Origin: a virus
Reading direction: 5' to 3' (one strand)
Length of the DNA stretch: 64,000 nt
Virus record (IMG/VR): IMGVR_UViG_3300009182_000002
Location: 1 to 64,000 of that record
Part shown: positions 1 to 9,523 of the stretch, one piece after another
Numbering within the stretch: the stretch's first letter is position 1
How the letters are laid out: the number at the start of each line of letters is the position of its first letter
Translations under genes and position numbers: made by a program
Notes under the pieces: generated by a model
Told to the model about the DNA's origin: nothing
What the model saw: the letters and a program-made list of their open reading frames with translations, nothing else
The model's database searches: none

Positions 1-141
1 GTGCCGCACCGTTAGGTGCCTAGCAATAGACGTGGGCCAGCCACTCCGGTACGCGGAGCGGCGGAGGCGGGAGGTCAGCCTGCGGGCGGTCTGCTCGCTG
101 GCCTGCACCAGTGCCTGCTCGTACTTCGTGGTATCGATCAC
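1..141 (-). CDS. hypothetical protein, cut by left window edge
   Basis: A GTG start at 141 overlaps the stop of the upstream gene by four bases (GTGA) and the frame stays open for 47 codons to the edge. The visible N-terminus begins VIDTTKYEQALVQASEQ and is followed by an arginine-rich stretch, probably helical. Translational coupling to the membrane-protein gene upstream supports it being real. No family recognised; the C-terminus is missing. Confidence 0.55.
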   Translation of the reverse strand, partial: MIDTTKYEQALVQASEQTARRLTSRLRRSAYRSGWPTSIARHLTVRH

Positions 142-320
142 TTGCCCTTAGCCTTGGATACGAGGGAACCCAAGGCGTAACCAGCCATCGAGGCGATGAT
201 CGGAACGAGGACATTACCCTTGTTGTCAGGTCGGTAGGAGTTGAAAATCTCTCCATAGAACAACCGACTGTCAGCAGAGGACTCAGTCTTCTCGTTGCGC
301 TCGTACCACGAACTACTCAT
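138..320 (-). CDS. small single-pass membrane protein
   Basis: 60 residues. A hydrophilic N-terminal half is followed by one hydrophobic segment (about residues 38-54, VLVPIIASMAGYALGSLV) and a basic tail KAKGK, as expected for a small inner-membrane protein. A good ribosome binding site (AAGGAG) lies just upstream. It sits next to the tail-fibre genes. Residues 25-31 read FNSYRPD, close to the FNSYRPGG C-terminus of the protein at 49972-50337. Function unknown. Confidence 0.6.
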   Translation of the reverse strand: MSSSWYERNEKTESSADSRLFYGEIFNSYRPDNKGNVLVPIIASMAGYALGSLVSKAKGK

Positions 321-430
321 AGCAAGGCTCCTTGCGGAGTGCAGGTCGGCCTTTCGGCCTAGGCAGGTTCCCCTTGGGAGGGGCGTCGATTCCAGAGTAG
401 GAGCGGTATTGCGCTGCGTCCGTGTAAAAA

Positions 431-1702
431 TCAGTACTTGATGATGTAGTTGACGACTACGTACGGCGGCAGGTTAGAGAAGGCAGAGCCTGATCCAGTC
501 GAGTCCGAAGTACTGGTTCCCGTGTAACTAATGGCGGGGATGGTGTGGGTGTGGCTGGACACCCCACCCGTGTTCATCTGGGCGTCGAACCTTCCGGTGC
601 TCGTGCTTCCCGCTTTCAGGTTGGCGATAGTCCCGGAAGTGGTCGCGTCCGCCAGAGAGAACGTCGGAGAGTGGTTGTGCGCTCCGTCTGAGCCGGTGAC
701 AGACCCAGACCCGTGAGTGTGGGTAAGAGAGACGCCGTGAGTGTGCGCTGGCAACTCGGTGGTTGTTAGGGTTGACGTGGCCGTACCGCCGCCGCTGTTT
801 CGGAGCGACGTAGCGCCAAAGTTGGTGTCTCCTGACTTGTACCCGAAAGGAACTCTGGTCCTCAGGTCAGGAACGTTGAACGTCGTGGATGCGTCACCGC
901 TGCCGTACTTCGTGCCCACAATGGCGTATAGCGCCGAGTAGGTCGTCCGGTTGATAGCAGACCCGTCGCACAGGAGCCATCCGTTAGGTGCTGTGTCCCC
1001 TCCGTAGGGGGAGATCATACCTACTGGCGTGGTGGCGTAGGTGACTGTGCCAGCATCAACGCGGGTGCTCAAAGTGGTTGTGCTGCTGGAGGTGACCGTG
1101 AGGTTACCGGTGACGCTCACGTCTGTTCCTACGTACAGCGACCCGGAAAGGCCTACGCCTCCGGTGACAACGAGAGAGCCCGACGTAGACGATGTAGACG
1201 CGGTGCCTGAAGTAAGGCTGGTGACCCCGGCAACGCTTAGCGCACCACCAAGGGCAACCGCCCCAGTGGACCGGGTGATTCGGACGACCGCACCCAAAGT
1301 GCTGCCCGAGATGATCCCCGTGCCGGTACGGGGCGAACCTGCGTCGTAGGCCCGGATCTCAAAGTCAGACCCGACCGCGCCGGACTCGGCTGTGGCGTTA
1401 GCCGTGAGCGTCCACCGGGCTGAGCCTGAGGTCGCAAGCGTGAAGTTGCGGTCGGTGCTGGCCCCTCCGTTGGCGGTGGCGGCAGATGCGGTGACGTTGG
1501 CCTCGATGGCGCTCAGCCGCGCACCCACGTTGGAGTAGGTGCTTCGGGGGTTCGTGCCTAGTTCCGTCTCGATCTTGTTGATCGCGTCGTTGACGTTGGC
1601 ATGCTGAGTGGCGTGCTTCAACCCAGTGGTGGCAGAGCCAAGAATGTCCGACCCAGTTGGGTTGCTGAACGAGTCAATGCCGGACGGGTAACTTGAGGCC
1701 AT
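431..1702 (-). CDS. tail fibre protein with phage tail collar domain
   Basis: 423 residues. The N-terminal part (1-70) is probably helical and trimer-forming; 80-220 is a Ser/Thr/Gly-rich beta region. Residues 226-290 match the phage tail collar / microcystin-dependent-protein fold (GMISPYGG, GWLLCDGSAI, VPDLRTRVPFGY). A His-rich loop (ELPAHTHG, about 316-323) and a NYIIKY C-terminus follow, both typical of the family. Such proteins are distal fibres or adhesins that bind the host surface. It is the last large gene of the minus-strand structural run in the window. Confidence 0.85.
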   Translation of the reverse strand: MASSYPSGIDSFSNPTGSDILGSATTGLKHATQHANVNDAINKIETELGTNPRSTYSNVGARLSAIEANVTASAATANGGASTDRNFTLATSGSARWTLTANATAESGAVGSDFEIRAYDAGSPRTGTGIISGSTLGAVVRITRSTGAVALGGALSVAGVTSLTSGTASTSSTSGSLVVTGGVGLSGSLYVGTDVSVTGNLTVTSSSTTTLSTRVDAGTVTYATTPVGMISPYGGDTAPNGWLLCDGSAINRTTYSALYAIVGTKYGSGDASTTFNVPDLRTRVPFGYKSGDTNFGATSLRNSGGGTATSTLTTTELPAHTHGVSLTHTHGSGSVTGSDGAHNHSPTFSLADATTSGTIANLKAGSTSTGRFDAQMNTGGVSSHTHTIPAISYTGTSTSDSTGSGSAFSNLPPYVVVNYIIKY

Positions 1703-1773
1703 GTGGGCTTCTCCTAGAAATCAACGGCTAACAACGAGGTTACGGATCAGCGGCCCCGGTGTCTGGACAAGCC

Positions 1774-1809
1774 GAAGGCCCCGGCAGGGGGCGTTCCGCC
1801 GGGGCCTTC
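1774..1809 (-). terminator. intergenic stem-loop, probable terminator
   Basis: A perfect 12-bp inverted repeat (GAAGGCCCCGGC and its complement) with a 12-base loop lies in the gap between the connector-like gene (stop at 1881) and the collar fibre gene (start 1702). No strong T tract follows on either strand, so it may be a processing or weak termination site. Confidence 0.55.
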
Positions 1810-1880
1810 GTGGTGCCACTGAAACTGAAGGAAGCAGACTCAGCATACTTGATATGACACCTGTCAAGCAATTGGGTATG

Positions 1881-2573
1881 TCATTCAGCAAAGGCGTTGT
1901 ACTGGTCATCGTTGACGAGTTCATCCGGCATGACCTGATTGAGATCAATCGTTAGAACGGTGTACGAGGTCAGGACCTGACCTCGGAGGTACAGGCGGGT
2001 TGGGCTGAACACTGAGCCCCGATACAGAACCCGGTCCCGGATGTGAGCATCAGGATGCTTAACAAGCGTTGGCAACGCCCGGTTGACGTCGTCCATGCTC
2101 ACCGTAAGACGAAGCACATCGGTGTTGTAGAAGCCTCGCTCGTTCTGCACCGTCTGGCCTTGGAAGACCTGAGCCACGATCACCGGAAGTTGGAACGGTT
2201 TCTTCCAGCGCCTTCCGATGTTGGCGGAGCCGACGCTGTAGATGTCGTCCACCTCGGTGGTCTCGGCATCCCACAATGACCACTGGACCTGCATGCCGAC
2301 ACGGCGCTGAAGGTCGTCGCGCATTCCACGGAAGATTCCGTCCAACTCGAACTCGGTGGTGAACCGTCCCTGAGGCTGACCGACATGACCGTTGACGAAT
2401 ACCCGTGACGGGGTCACAACATTCGTTGCTAAGAATGGCTGAGCAGCAGTAACTGCCACGATGGAGTTACTCACCGTGACGGACGATGCGAAGGCCCGAG
2501 ACGCGGTGCTCGTCTTGCGAGCGGTCAACCCCGCTGTCACTGCATCGGTGATGCTTCTAGTCACTGCCGTCAT
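1881..2573 (-). CDS. putative head-tail connector (stopper-like) protein
   Basis: 230 residues. The central region (about 60-215) has the pattern of actinophage head-tail stopper/connector proteins: GRRWKKPFQLPVIVAQV, then an NERGFYNTDVLRLTV strand and a C-terminal PDELVNDDQYNAFAE. The N-terminal 50 residues are Ala/Thr/Ser-rich and look like an extension. I assign it from remembered family pattern, not from a search. It lies between adsorption genes, which is unusual for a connector, so another minor tail role is possible. Confidence 0.4.
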   Translation of the reverse strand: MTAVTRSITDAVTAGLTARKTSTASRAFASSVTVSNSIVAVTAAQPFLATNVVTPSRVFVNGHVGQPQGRFTTEFELDGIFRGMRDDLQRRVGMQVQWSLWDAETTEVDDIYSVGSANIGRRWKKPFQLPVIVAQVFQGQTVQNERGFYNTDVLRLTVSMDDVNRALPTLVKHPDAHIRDRVLYRGSVFSPTRLYLRGQVLTSYTVLTIDLNQVMPDELVNDDQYNAFAE

Positions 2574-2603
2574 AGATTCAGTATCCCGGTATCACTAGAA
2601 GTT

Positions 2604-3446
2604 TCAGGCCCGAACCCACGCTGAGCCGTTCCAGATCTTCACCGTGTTCTTAGCGAAGGACGAGCCGTTGTACACCTTTCCGTATTGCGGCTGAGATCCT
2701 CCGGTATCGTTGGCTACATTTACGCTGCGCCAGTTAGTCCCGTCGTACATAACCCCGGCGTTCTGCATATCAATCAGCGCCGCCCTCTGGGCGATCTCAG
2801 TGGATGTCAACAAACGGTTGTATAGGGCCACATGCGAAACGTAGTCCCGGTAGGAAAGACCCCCGTACGATCCGTCATCGCCTACGGAAAAGGTGCTGGC
2901 GTCCATGTCTCCGCGACGGTAGACACCGCCAACGGCAACGAGCACACCGTCAACGTAGAGAGATGACGTTCCACCACTCGCCCTACTCGTCACGGCTACG
3001 TGGTGGTTTAGACCGTCAGTGACAATGAACGAGTCGATGGATTGGTAGGTGTTGTTGATGTCCCACGTTTGAAACCTGACTAGGCCGTTGACGTCACTTG
3101 CGGAGTGGGTGTTGGGCTCTATGCAGATGTTCCACGCCCAGAGGTACCCGCTTCCGCCAACGATTCCGTGAGCGTAAGGGCTTCCGAAGAAGTTGTACGC
3201 AGACTCATCGGTATTGATGACCATCTCCACCGACATCGCTGAGGTGTAGGGGATGGAGGAGTTGTACAGCGTTCCTCGCATTGAGGTCTGCCAGTGACCG
3301 CCAGCAACGTTGTGCCGGGGCAGCGTGATGCCTGCTCCCGGCGACAGCCCGGAAGTGAAGTAGTCGAAGTTGGCAGCGCTGTTACACAGCGCGTATTTGT
3401 GTGGGCTGGCAGAGGAGATAGCGTTTCCGAGGTGGTTGGCGCTCAT
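2604..3446 (-). CDS. LamG/concanavalin-like fold tail protein
   Basis: 280 residues starting at the ATG that shares one base with the upstream stop (TGATG at 3444-3448); the longer open frame to 3833 is not used. Residues about 60-215 look like a LamG/laminin_G_3 sandwich (MSVEMVINTDE, HHVAVTSRASGGTSSLYVDG, VSHVALYNRLLTSTEIAQRA). The C-terminal 60 residues (YDGTNWRSVNV, VKIWNGSAWV) form a small domain often seen at fibre ends. It probably binds carbohydrate on the host surface together with its neighbours. Confidence 0.75.
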   Translation of the reverse strand: MSANHLGNAISSASPHKYALCNSAANFDYFTSGLSPGAGITLPRHNVAGGHWQTSMRGTLYNSSIPYTSAMSVEMVINTDESAYNFFGSPYAHGIVGGSGYLWAWNICIEPNTHSASDVNGLVRFQTWDINNTYQSIDSFIVTDGLNHHVAVTSRASGGTSSLYVDGVLVAVGGVYRRGDMDASTFSVGDDGSYGGLSYRDYVSHVALYNRLLTSTEIAQRAALIDMQNAGVMYDGTNWRSVNVANDTGGSQPQYGKVYNGSSFAKNTVKIWNGSAWVRA

Positions 3447-4597
3447 CAGGCTGCCTCGTAGGTGACCACGAAGTTGAAATGGTCGCCGTTGGCCCAAGTT
3501 CCGGGGGCGGTCGCGGTGATGCTGTTGAAGCCGATGTACCCCGGAGCCGCCGACAAATAATCGCCGCTCATCGCCCACGTCGTCGTGGACGGAAGCCACC
3601 CGGTTGCGAGGCGAGCCCCTCCTCCGGACAGCAGGAAAACGACGTGCGGGAAATAGTAGGAGCCTCCCGCCTTGGCGGTTACCGGGAGAGTCAGGGTTGG
3701 AGAACCAGACTGCGCTCCAGCGACGTTGAACTTGCACCGCCAGACGACTGTCTTCCCAATTTGGACGTAGTACGAGTCGAAGGTTCCGGCCCCCTGTGAC
3801 CATCCGGTCATCGTTGGAGTGAAAGACGTCCACGCATCCGAGGTGTCCAGCCAGATGTCGCCCGTGGTCGGGGACGAAGGTGCGGTGGAGGACACGGTCA
3901 CGCTGGGAACGTTGACGCCTCCTCGCGTCAGTGTCCCAGAGACGGCGAGATTCACGGCGGTAGCCGAACCAGTCAACGCGGGGCTTGCTAGAGGGGCTTT
4001 CAGCGCCAAGTCTGCAACCAGACTGGTGACGTCGCTCTCAGCGTGTGAGTGCGTGGATGCTGCACGGGTGGTGTCCGTCGGATGGACGTGGTCCTGACGG
4101 CTGGGGATTGCCGAGACTCCTGTCGCGGCGGTTCCGTTGATAAGCGGAGTGGACGTGGAAAGTAGCGACCCAGCCAGACCCGATGCCGAGACGGTGGATG
4201 TAGCAGTCAACGTTCCGGTGACGGATACGTTGCCGGTGAATGCAGCGCCAGACAGGCTCGCCTTGTTAGTTGACAAGGAGTTGACGCTGGAGGTTAGTGA
4301 CGTGACGTTCGATTGCAACGCGGCGATATCGCTTACCAACGAAGTGACATCAGATTCCGGGTGCGTGTGCGCTGAAGATGCCACGCTGGGCATGTAGACC
4401 GGGAACGAGATGTCGCCGCCCTCGAAAGTTGCCCATACTGGGCTTCCTACATTGGGCACTGTTCCTATTCCAACGGGGTACGCCCAACCGGTGGTTCCGT
4501 CCCCGAGAATCTGCGGGATCTTCAATCGCACTCGGGACAGGCCCTTGGGGTCGGCGTTGTCAACGACGACGGCTCGGTAGTTCGCTGAATAGTTCAT
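3446..4597 (-). CDS. tail spike / baseplate protein with gp5-type OB domain
   Basis: 383 residues. The first 70 residues (YRAVVVDNADPKGLSRVRLK, GWAYPVGIGTVPNVGSPVW) resemble the OB-fold of phage baseplate hub and spike proteins (gp5/VgrG type), which anchors a spike to the tail tip. Residues 75-230 carry repeated collagen-like or beta-helical units (two HxHxESDVTSLV segments and LSGAAFTGNVSVTGTL-type repeats). The C-terminal 150 residues are a beta domain with a WTSFTPTMTGW motif. It sits directly downstream of the giant fibre gene. Confidence 0.7.
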   Translation of the reverse strand: MNYSANYRAVVVDNADPKGLSRVRLKIPQILGDGTTGWAYPVGIGTVPNVGSPVWATFEGGDISFPVYMPSVASSAHTHPESDVTSLVSDIAALQSNVTSLTSSVNSLSTNKASLSGAAFTGNVSVTGTLTATSTVSASGLAGSLLSTSTPLINGTAATGVSAIPSRQDHVHPTDTTRAASTHSHAESDVTSLVADLALKAPLASPALTGSATAVNLAVSGTLTRGGVNVPSVTVSSTAPSSPTTGDIWLDTSDAWTSFTPTMTGWSQGAGTFDSYYVQIGKTVVWRCKFNVAGAQSGSPTLTLPVTAKAGGSYYFPHVVFLLSGGGARLATGWLPSTTTWAMSGDYLSAAPGYIGFNSITATAPGTWANGDHFNFVVTYEAA

Positions 4598-4606
4598 CTC
4601 ATGCTC

Positions 4607-7600
4607 CTAGACCGGGATTCCCCAGCCGACGAAAGGTCGTCGGTAGACCCCCGCCACAACATCAGCGAGTTGCGTGACATCGGCACCTGTCCTCAAGTAC
4701 CTAGCAGATACAACAAGTGCCTCCGATACGGTCAGGCTATCCGCAGGGTTTCGTGGACGACTACCCAAACGTCCACCAATGTCGGACAGTGTGAGCGCAT
4801 CAGTGAGCCCGCGAGTTTTGGCAGACTTCGCTGAGGCTGAATCTGAAGACGTGGCGCTGTCGTTGACGAGCCTTATCATCGAGCGCGTACATGTGGCCGA
4901 ATCTGACGCTGTAACGGCGTCAATTGCTGCTCTCAAGAAACCACGGCTTCTAGCAACGGTGTCGCTAGAAGTAAGCGAGTCGCTGGCGGTACGTGCCCTC
5001 GTCATCGTGACTGTGATGACATCGCTCGTTGTGAAGATGTCAGCGGCGAAACTAGTGACGCCTCTGCTGCGCGAGATCGAGTCGGACGCGGTCTGAAGGT
5101 CCGTGGCGGTTCTTGAGAAGGAAGACTTTCGTGCAACTGACTCACTAGACGTTAGTGACTCGGCAACTGCGCGGCTTTGCGAGCGCGGTGACGTAAGTAC
5201 ATCTGAAGATGCAAGCACATCAGTAGCACTACGAACTCTAGTGTTCTGCTGAGTTAGAGCGTCAGATGCAGTTAGAGAGTCAGTCGCTGAGCGAGGCCGA
5301 CCGATGTTCGGGGTTCCGAGTGCATCGGATGCAGTGATCGAGTCTGAAACTGCGCGGCTGAGTGCTGATACAGCCGTGATCGGCAACGCCACAGTTGACT
5401 GACGTGTACCCGCTGCTGACTTGTTGATCGTAACTGTTTGGCCGGTAGCAGCCGTAAAAGTAGTCGCAGCCGTGGACGTGACCACCGAACAGTCTATGTC
5501 AAGAACAGTAGATCCGTCACCGATCACAACCGCACGGTAGACACGACCGCCGAGCGCATTGGCGCTACCGTCGGTCGCTCCAAAGTACGCGGTCCTCGTA
5601 TTCGTGATAAGTGGGAATGCGGCGAGGGTGTGCGTGGAGATGGTGGTCCACGTCGCACCATCTGGGCTCTTGTAGAAGGTGATGACACCAGACGCAGCAA
5701 TGCGCGTCACACGGAACCAGTACGGGGTTCCGCTGGGTACGTTGTGGGACGAACTCTGCTGTTCCACATAGGTCGTAGCGCCTGAGCCGAATACTGCATA
5801 GAGGGCGTTGTTAGTATTTCCCGTTGACAGAATCCAACCGCGTGCGCTTGCGTTCTGCTTGGCCGCGAGGCCAATGTATGTTCGTGTGCTCGTCTCAATA
5901 GACGCATAGACGCGAATATCAATATCGCCTGTGATATCGAGTGCTGACGAGTTCGGAACAGACAGTGAGTTGCCGTTTACCGGCGGGATATATACCGAAG
6001 CACGATTCTCGGAATCCAGACTTGCGGTAGCGTCCGTCGCAGGTCTACTCAGTGTTTGTGATCTAGAGAGACTGTCAGATGTAGTGAGCGAATCAGAAAC
6101 ATCACGGTTCTGGACGCGAGGACTGGTCAGGACATCAGATGATGCAAGTGTGTCCGATGCAGCCCTAGCCTTGGTGGTAACAGCGCTGCCAGAATCACTA
6201 GCACTAAAAACGTCGGTGATGTTGCGGCTAAGAGCGAGGTTGCTCTTTCCAACGCTCCCAGTGACAGCATCTGAAATAGTAAGAGAATCTGATGGGCTAC
6301 GAACTCGCCCAGCAACAACAGCACCTACTGTAGGAGCAATGAGTAAGGCAACGCTAAGCGCGTTTTGTCCACCGCTGGTTGTGAATGCGGTAGTTCCTGT
6401 CGAGCCAGTATTTACTATCTTGTAGCCAGTGCGTAGCCGAGTTCCATCGGAATATTGGTAGTTGATTGATGCGTCAGCGGGGCCAGCGGTAAGAGATCCG
6501 TACGAGGTAAAGGAACCGCTGGTCATCGCCGCAATTCCGATGAGCAGACATCCATCTTTTGGTACAGAGACGGAATTGATTGGCACAGAGGTGGCCGTGC
6601 CTCGTATCCAACTGACCGAGTTCAGGTCGTTGTCGTAGCCAGCATGTGAGATGGGGTTGATGCTACTAGCAGATCCTACAGGGACGATAGAACCGTAGTC
6701 GCCTCCTGAAATGACTACAGCCTGTAAGGCAAATTGGACATCGTCACTGGCTACGAAGTTATATGATGCACCAGAAGTCCATTGGACCGGATAGATACTT
6801 AGGGCAATGTCTCCGATGTAGGAAACGCCAGTGACGTAACTTGTTCCGGCGGAGGAAAAAAGATTGCTTGTTGACTGAATGTAATGATCAATAATTGCAT
6901 AGTAAGGATTCGGACCAACATTTGAGGTGCTGCTATCCCCTGTGATGTCGTGTGACTGAGCGCCGATAAACAGCACCGTGTCACCCGCAGCAGGAGCCGA
7001 ACCGACCCACGATGACGACGATGAAATCGTAACACCAGCAGAACCGTAACCAGTCCAAGAGAAAGTACCCTTGACTACTGGAAGTGTTGTAGTGCCAGTT
7101 CCGGGTGATGCTGCGGTTGTCGTCTCACTAAATGTGATGCTGTCCGAGATAGATTTTGGTCGTCCAACACTTCTAGAAATACTGTCTGCTGTTGTCAGTG
7201 CATCAGCGATGCTTCGTGCAGATGTCCTATTACGAGATATTGCGTCAGAAGTAGTAGTTGAATCTGCAAGTGCTCGTGACTTAGAAGATGATTGAATTAA
7301 CGCATCAGAGAGTGAGACTGAGTCGGTTACTGATCTGGAAAAACCGGGAACAGTTGCCGAATTGATCGTCGGCCAGTACTGCTGCTGGTTGGGCCTGTTC
7401 TGCGGACTCTCGAATCGCGTAGTAACGGTGCTATCAGTAAGTCCGCGTGTTTCAAACTCCGCAAACGACATATAGCAATAGATCGTTGCTCTTGCGTTGA
7501 GCGCTGCCACCATCGCCGCAGTTGCGTTGGCCGTGGTCTGGCTGTATGCCGTGATACCTGTGAAGGTGGCGGCGAGTGGGAGAGCGGCCATCTGCTCTGG

Positions 7601-9523
7601 GGTCTGCCAATCCGAAGTCTCAAGAGTTGGACCCCAAGAGCCGATTCTCAGATAGGTAGTTGGTAGATTGCTGTCCTGCGTAAACAAGGAGATTGTCGCA
7701 GAGGTGACGATCAGCCCATCCGGCAGCGTACTTGCATCAAACGCAAGTACCCCGATATTGACGTATCGGGCGGGGTCGTAATCAGCGGAAGGGGTATATG
7801 CTTTACCAACCTGAAACGGAACAGCGGTGTAAACCGAACTGGCAGGCGAGTATGTCCAATCGGTTGTTTCATTTGCCCCAGCAGTCATGCCTCCGACCAA
7901 AGTCGGGTAGAGAGCCAGCGGCGCGCGTACAACACTTCGAGTAATAGAATCACTAGAAGCAACGCTGTCCGAGATAAGTCTCGGTTGTCCAACACTTCGA
8001 GTAATAGAATCACTAGAAGCGGCGCTGTCAGAGATATTGCGGGATAAAGCAGACGTGAGGTAAGCCGCATGGGCAGCAATTCTTGTACTAGAAAGAGCAG
8101 TACTGTACCAAGCAACTTCATCAATTACGCCGTTAAAAAACTGATAAATACTTGCGTTAGAACCAACGCTAAAACCTTGAGTACCACCAAGTTGCATAGT
8201 GCCGGTGCGTGTCGCGCTTTGATCTAACACTCCGTTTATGTAAAGTCGCGTTGTTGTGCCGTCATGCGTTGCTGCCAGATGATATTTCTGTCCTACAACA
8301 AGGGTACTAACGCTTGTCGTTGTCCACAAAGCACCCGTGCTGTCCCAGAGGATGACTTCAAACTTGCCCGCGTTGATGCGGAACTGGAACACACGGTTTG
8401 GGTTGGACGTGGAATTGTCGCGGTCAAGGATCGAATAGACTCCGCTAACCGCGTTGGGTTTAACAATTGCCTCAAGCGTGATGAGGCTTGTTGCCATCCA
8501 TGATGCATAAGCAAGATCAACCCGCTGCGACGACGCAGTAGCAAACGTCATTGCCGTGTCGCTATCGTTAGACAACAATCCGGTGGTGCCGAGCGTTGGG
8601 CTGTTAACGGTTGTTCCGTTGCGACTGTTGCCAGAATAGTCGGTAACCGTCGTACCTGATGTTGTGTTCATTCGCCAATAAAGAATTGGCGAGGATGCAA
8701 GAACAGAATCAGCGTAATTAGTGGCAGGAGCGGGGTTTACATAAATCGTTTGGATTGCGTAGTAGCCTAGCGCCCCGCCGGTTGGACAACTAACTGTGAC
8801 TGATCGCGTCGAGGTGGCTGAAATGCCCGAGATGTGTTCAACCGATACCACGCCGCCAATGCACCCGTTACCACTGGCACTAGCACCACTTGCACGGTTG
8901 TAAACCGTCAGGCCGCTTGTCGCGTTAGTGAACGTGGCGTTGTTACCACCGCCGTTGTCTGTTGACGCCATAAACATGTTGATGGCGAGTCCTTCAACAA
9001 CCGAGGGACTGAATGTGACGGTCGTGTATGTCGCCGGATAACTGCCGGTGAATCCAGTAGTTTGTGAAACGTAGACGTTTCCCGTGGCTAGTTGAAACGG
9101 GTTAGTCGTGTCGGCACCAGAAATGATCATTGCGCCGATTGTTTGACCCAAATTGTACCCAGACTGAGCACCGGACACTGTGGTGTTAGTTTCTGCGCCC
9201 GTTGCGGCTTTCCAGAATAAAACCGCATTGGCTCCATTAGTTGAGCCAAAAGCATCCATCATTGGCACAAGTCCGGCGCTGGTAAAACCAGAGGGCGCAG
9301 TCAGGAATGTGCCATCACAAATCTGAAAAACCCAGATTAGAAGCAGATCACCGGCGGAGGGGGTCACACCATTCGTGAACCCAGACGACCACGGGATCGT
9401 ATAAGAGGCTTGCAGCGAAGAAGTTTGCTGCCACGAGCCTTTAAGGTTCGCGCCTTTTCTAGCAAGAGTCGCGACACTTCGTACAATCGCCGGATTTGGA
9501 TAACCGCGCCCTAGCCTGCTCAC
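4607..9523 (-). CDS. giant multidomain tail fibre/adhesin with SDS-type repeats
   Basis: 1638 residues; the start ATG overlaps the upstream stop (ATGA). Domains in order (approximate): 1-270 jelly-roll-like module related to the upstream gene product; 270-490 LamG domain (ITLEAIVKPNAVSG, YHLAATHDGTTTRLYINGVL, GVIDEVAWYSTALS); two repeats; 540-735 beta domain; repeats; 830-1065 second jelly-roll module; repeats; 1175-1345 second concanavalin-like domain; then a C-terminal run of about a dozen repeats. The repeat unit is about 18 residues with consensus R-x-x-x-D-S-[IL]-[TA]-x-S-D-x-[IL]-x-R-S and appears more than 20 times. It probably projects from the tail and binds host glycans. The gene has a lower G+C look than its neighbours. 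Confidence 0.75.
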   Translation of the reverse strand: MSRLGRGYPNPAIVRSVATLARKGANLKGSWQQTSSLQASYTIPWSSGFTNGVTPSAGDLLLIWVFQICDGTFLTAPSGFTSAGLVPMMDAFGSTNGANAVLFWKAATGAETNTTVSGAQSGYNLGQTIGAMIISGADTTNPFQLATGNVYVSQTTGFTGSYPATYTTVTFSPSVVEGLAINMFMASTDNGGGNNATFTNATSGLTVYNRASGASASGNGCIGGVVSVEHISGISATSTRSVTVSCPTGGALGYYAIQTIYVNPAPATNYADSVLASSPILYWRMNTTSGTTVTDYSGNSRNGTTVNSPTLGTTGLLSNDSDTAMTFATASSQRVDLAYASWMATSLITLEAIVKPNAVSGVYSILDRDNSTSNPNRVFQFRINAGKFEVILWDSTGALWTTTSVSTLVVGQKYHLAATHDGTTTRLYINGVLDQSATRTGTMQLGGTQGFSVGSNASIYQFFNGVIDEVAWYSTALSSTRIAAHAAYLTSALSRNISDSAASSDSITRSVGQPRLISDSVASSDSITRSVVRAPLALYPTLVGGMTAGANETTDWTYSPASSVYTAVPFQVGKAYTPSADYDPARYVNIGVLAFDASTLPDGLIVTSATISLFTQDSNLPTTYLRIGSWGPTLETSDWQTPEQMAALPLAATFTGITAYSQTTANATAAMVAALNARATIYCYMSFAEFETRGLTDSTVTTRFESPQNRPNQQQYWPTINSATVPGFSRSVTDSVSLSDALIQSSSKSRALADSTTTSDAISRNRTSARSIADALTTADSISRSVGRPKSISDSITFSETTTAASPGTGTTTLPVVKGTFSWTGYGSAGVTISSSSSWVGSAPAAGDTVLFIGAQSHDITGDSSTSNVGPNPYYAIIDHYIQSTSNLFSSAGTSYVTGVSYIGDIALSIYPVQWTSGASYNFVASDDVQFALQAVVISGGDYGSIVPVGSASSINPISHAGYDNDLNSVSWIRGTATSVPINSVSVPKDGCLLIGIAAMTSGSFTSYGSLTAGPADASINYQYSDGTRLRTGYKIVNTGSTGTTAFTTSGGQNALSVALLIAPTVGAVVAGRVRSPSDSLTISDAVTGSVGKSNLALSRNITDVFSASDSGSAVTTKARAASDTLASSDVLTSPRVQNRDVSDSLTTSDSLSRSQTLSRPATDATASLDSENRASVYIPPVNGNSLSVPNSSALDITGDIDIRVYASIETSTRTYIGLAAKQNASARGWILSTGNTNNALYAVFGSGATTYVEQQSSSHNVPSGTPYWFRVTRIAASGVITFYKSPDGATWTTISTHTLAAFPLITNTRTAYFGATDGSANALGGRVYRAVVIGDGSTVLDIDCSVVTSTAATTFTAATGQTVTINKSAAGTRQSTVALPITAVSALSRAVSDSITASDALGTPNIGRPRSATDSLTASDALTQQNTRVRSATDVLASSDVLTSPRSQSRAVAESLTSSESVARKSSFSRTATDLQTASDSISRSRGVTSFAADIFTTSDVITVTMTRARTASDSLTSSDTVARSRGFLRAAIDAVTASDSATCTRSMIRLVNDSATSSDSASAKSAKTRGLTDALTLSDIGGRLGSRPRNPADSLTVSEALVVSARYLRTGADVTQLADVVAGVYRRPFVGWGIPV
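7930..8020 (-). repeat. DNA-level direct repeat inside the fibre gene
   Basis: A 31-bp exact repeat starts at 7930 and again at 7990 (first bases CAACACTTCGAGTAATAG), a 60-bp period. It encodes two successive copies of the SDS-type peptide unit. The lack of synonymous drift suggests recent duplication or gene conversion within the repeat array. Confidence 0.85.

Noticed and set aside
2604-3833. Extended 409-codon version of the LamG protein
   Set aside because: The extra N-terminal part is the out-of-frame shadow of the upstream spike gene; the TGATG start at 3446 is natural.
4607-9523. CRISPR-like array in the repetitive fibre gene
   Set aside because: The repeats are in-frame peptide repeats with variable DNA, not constant repeats with unique spacers.
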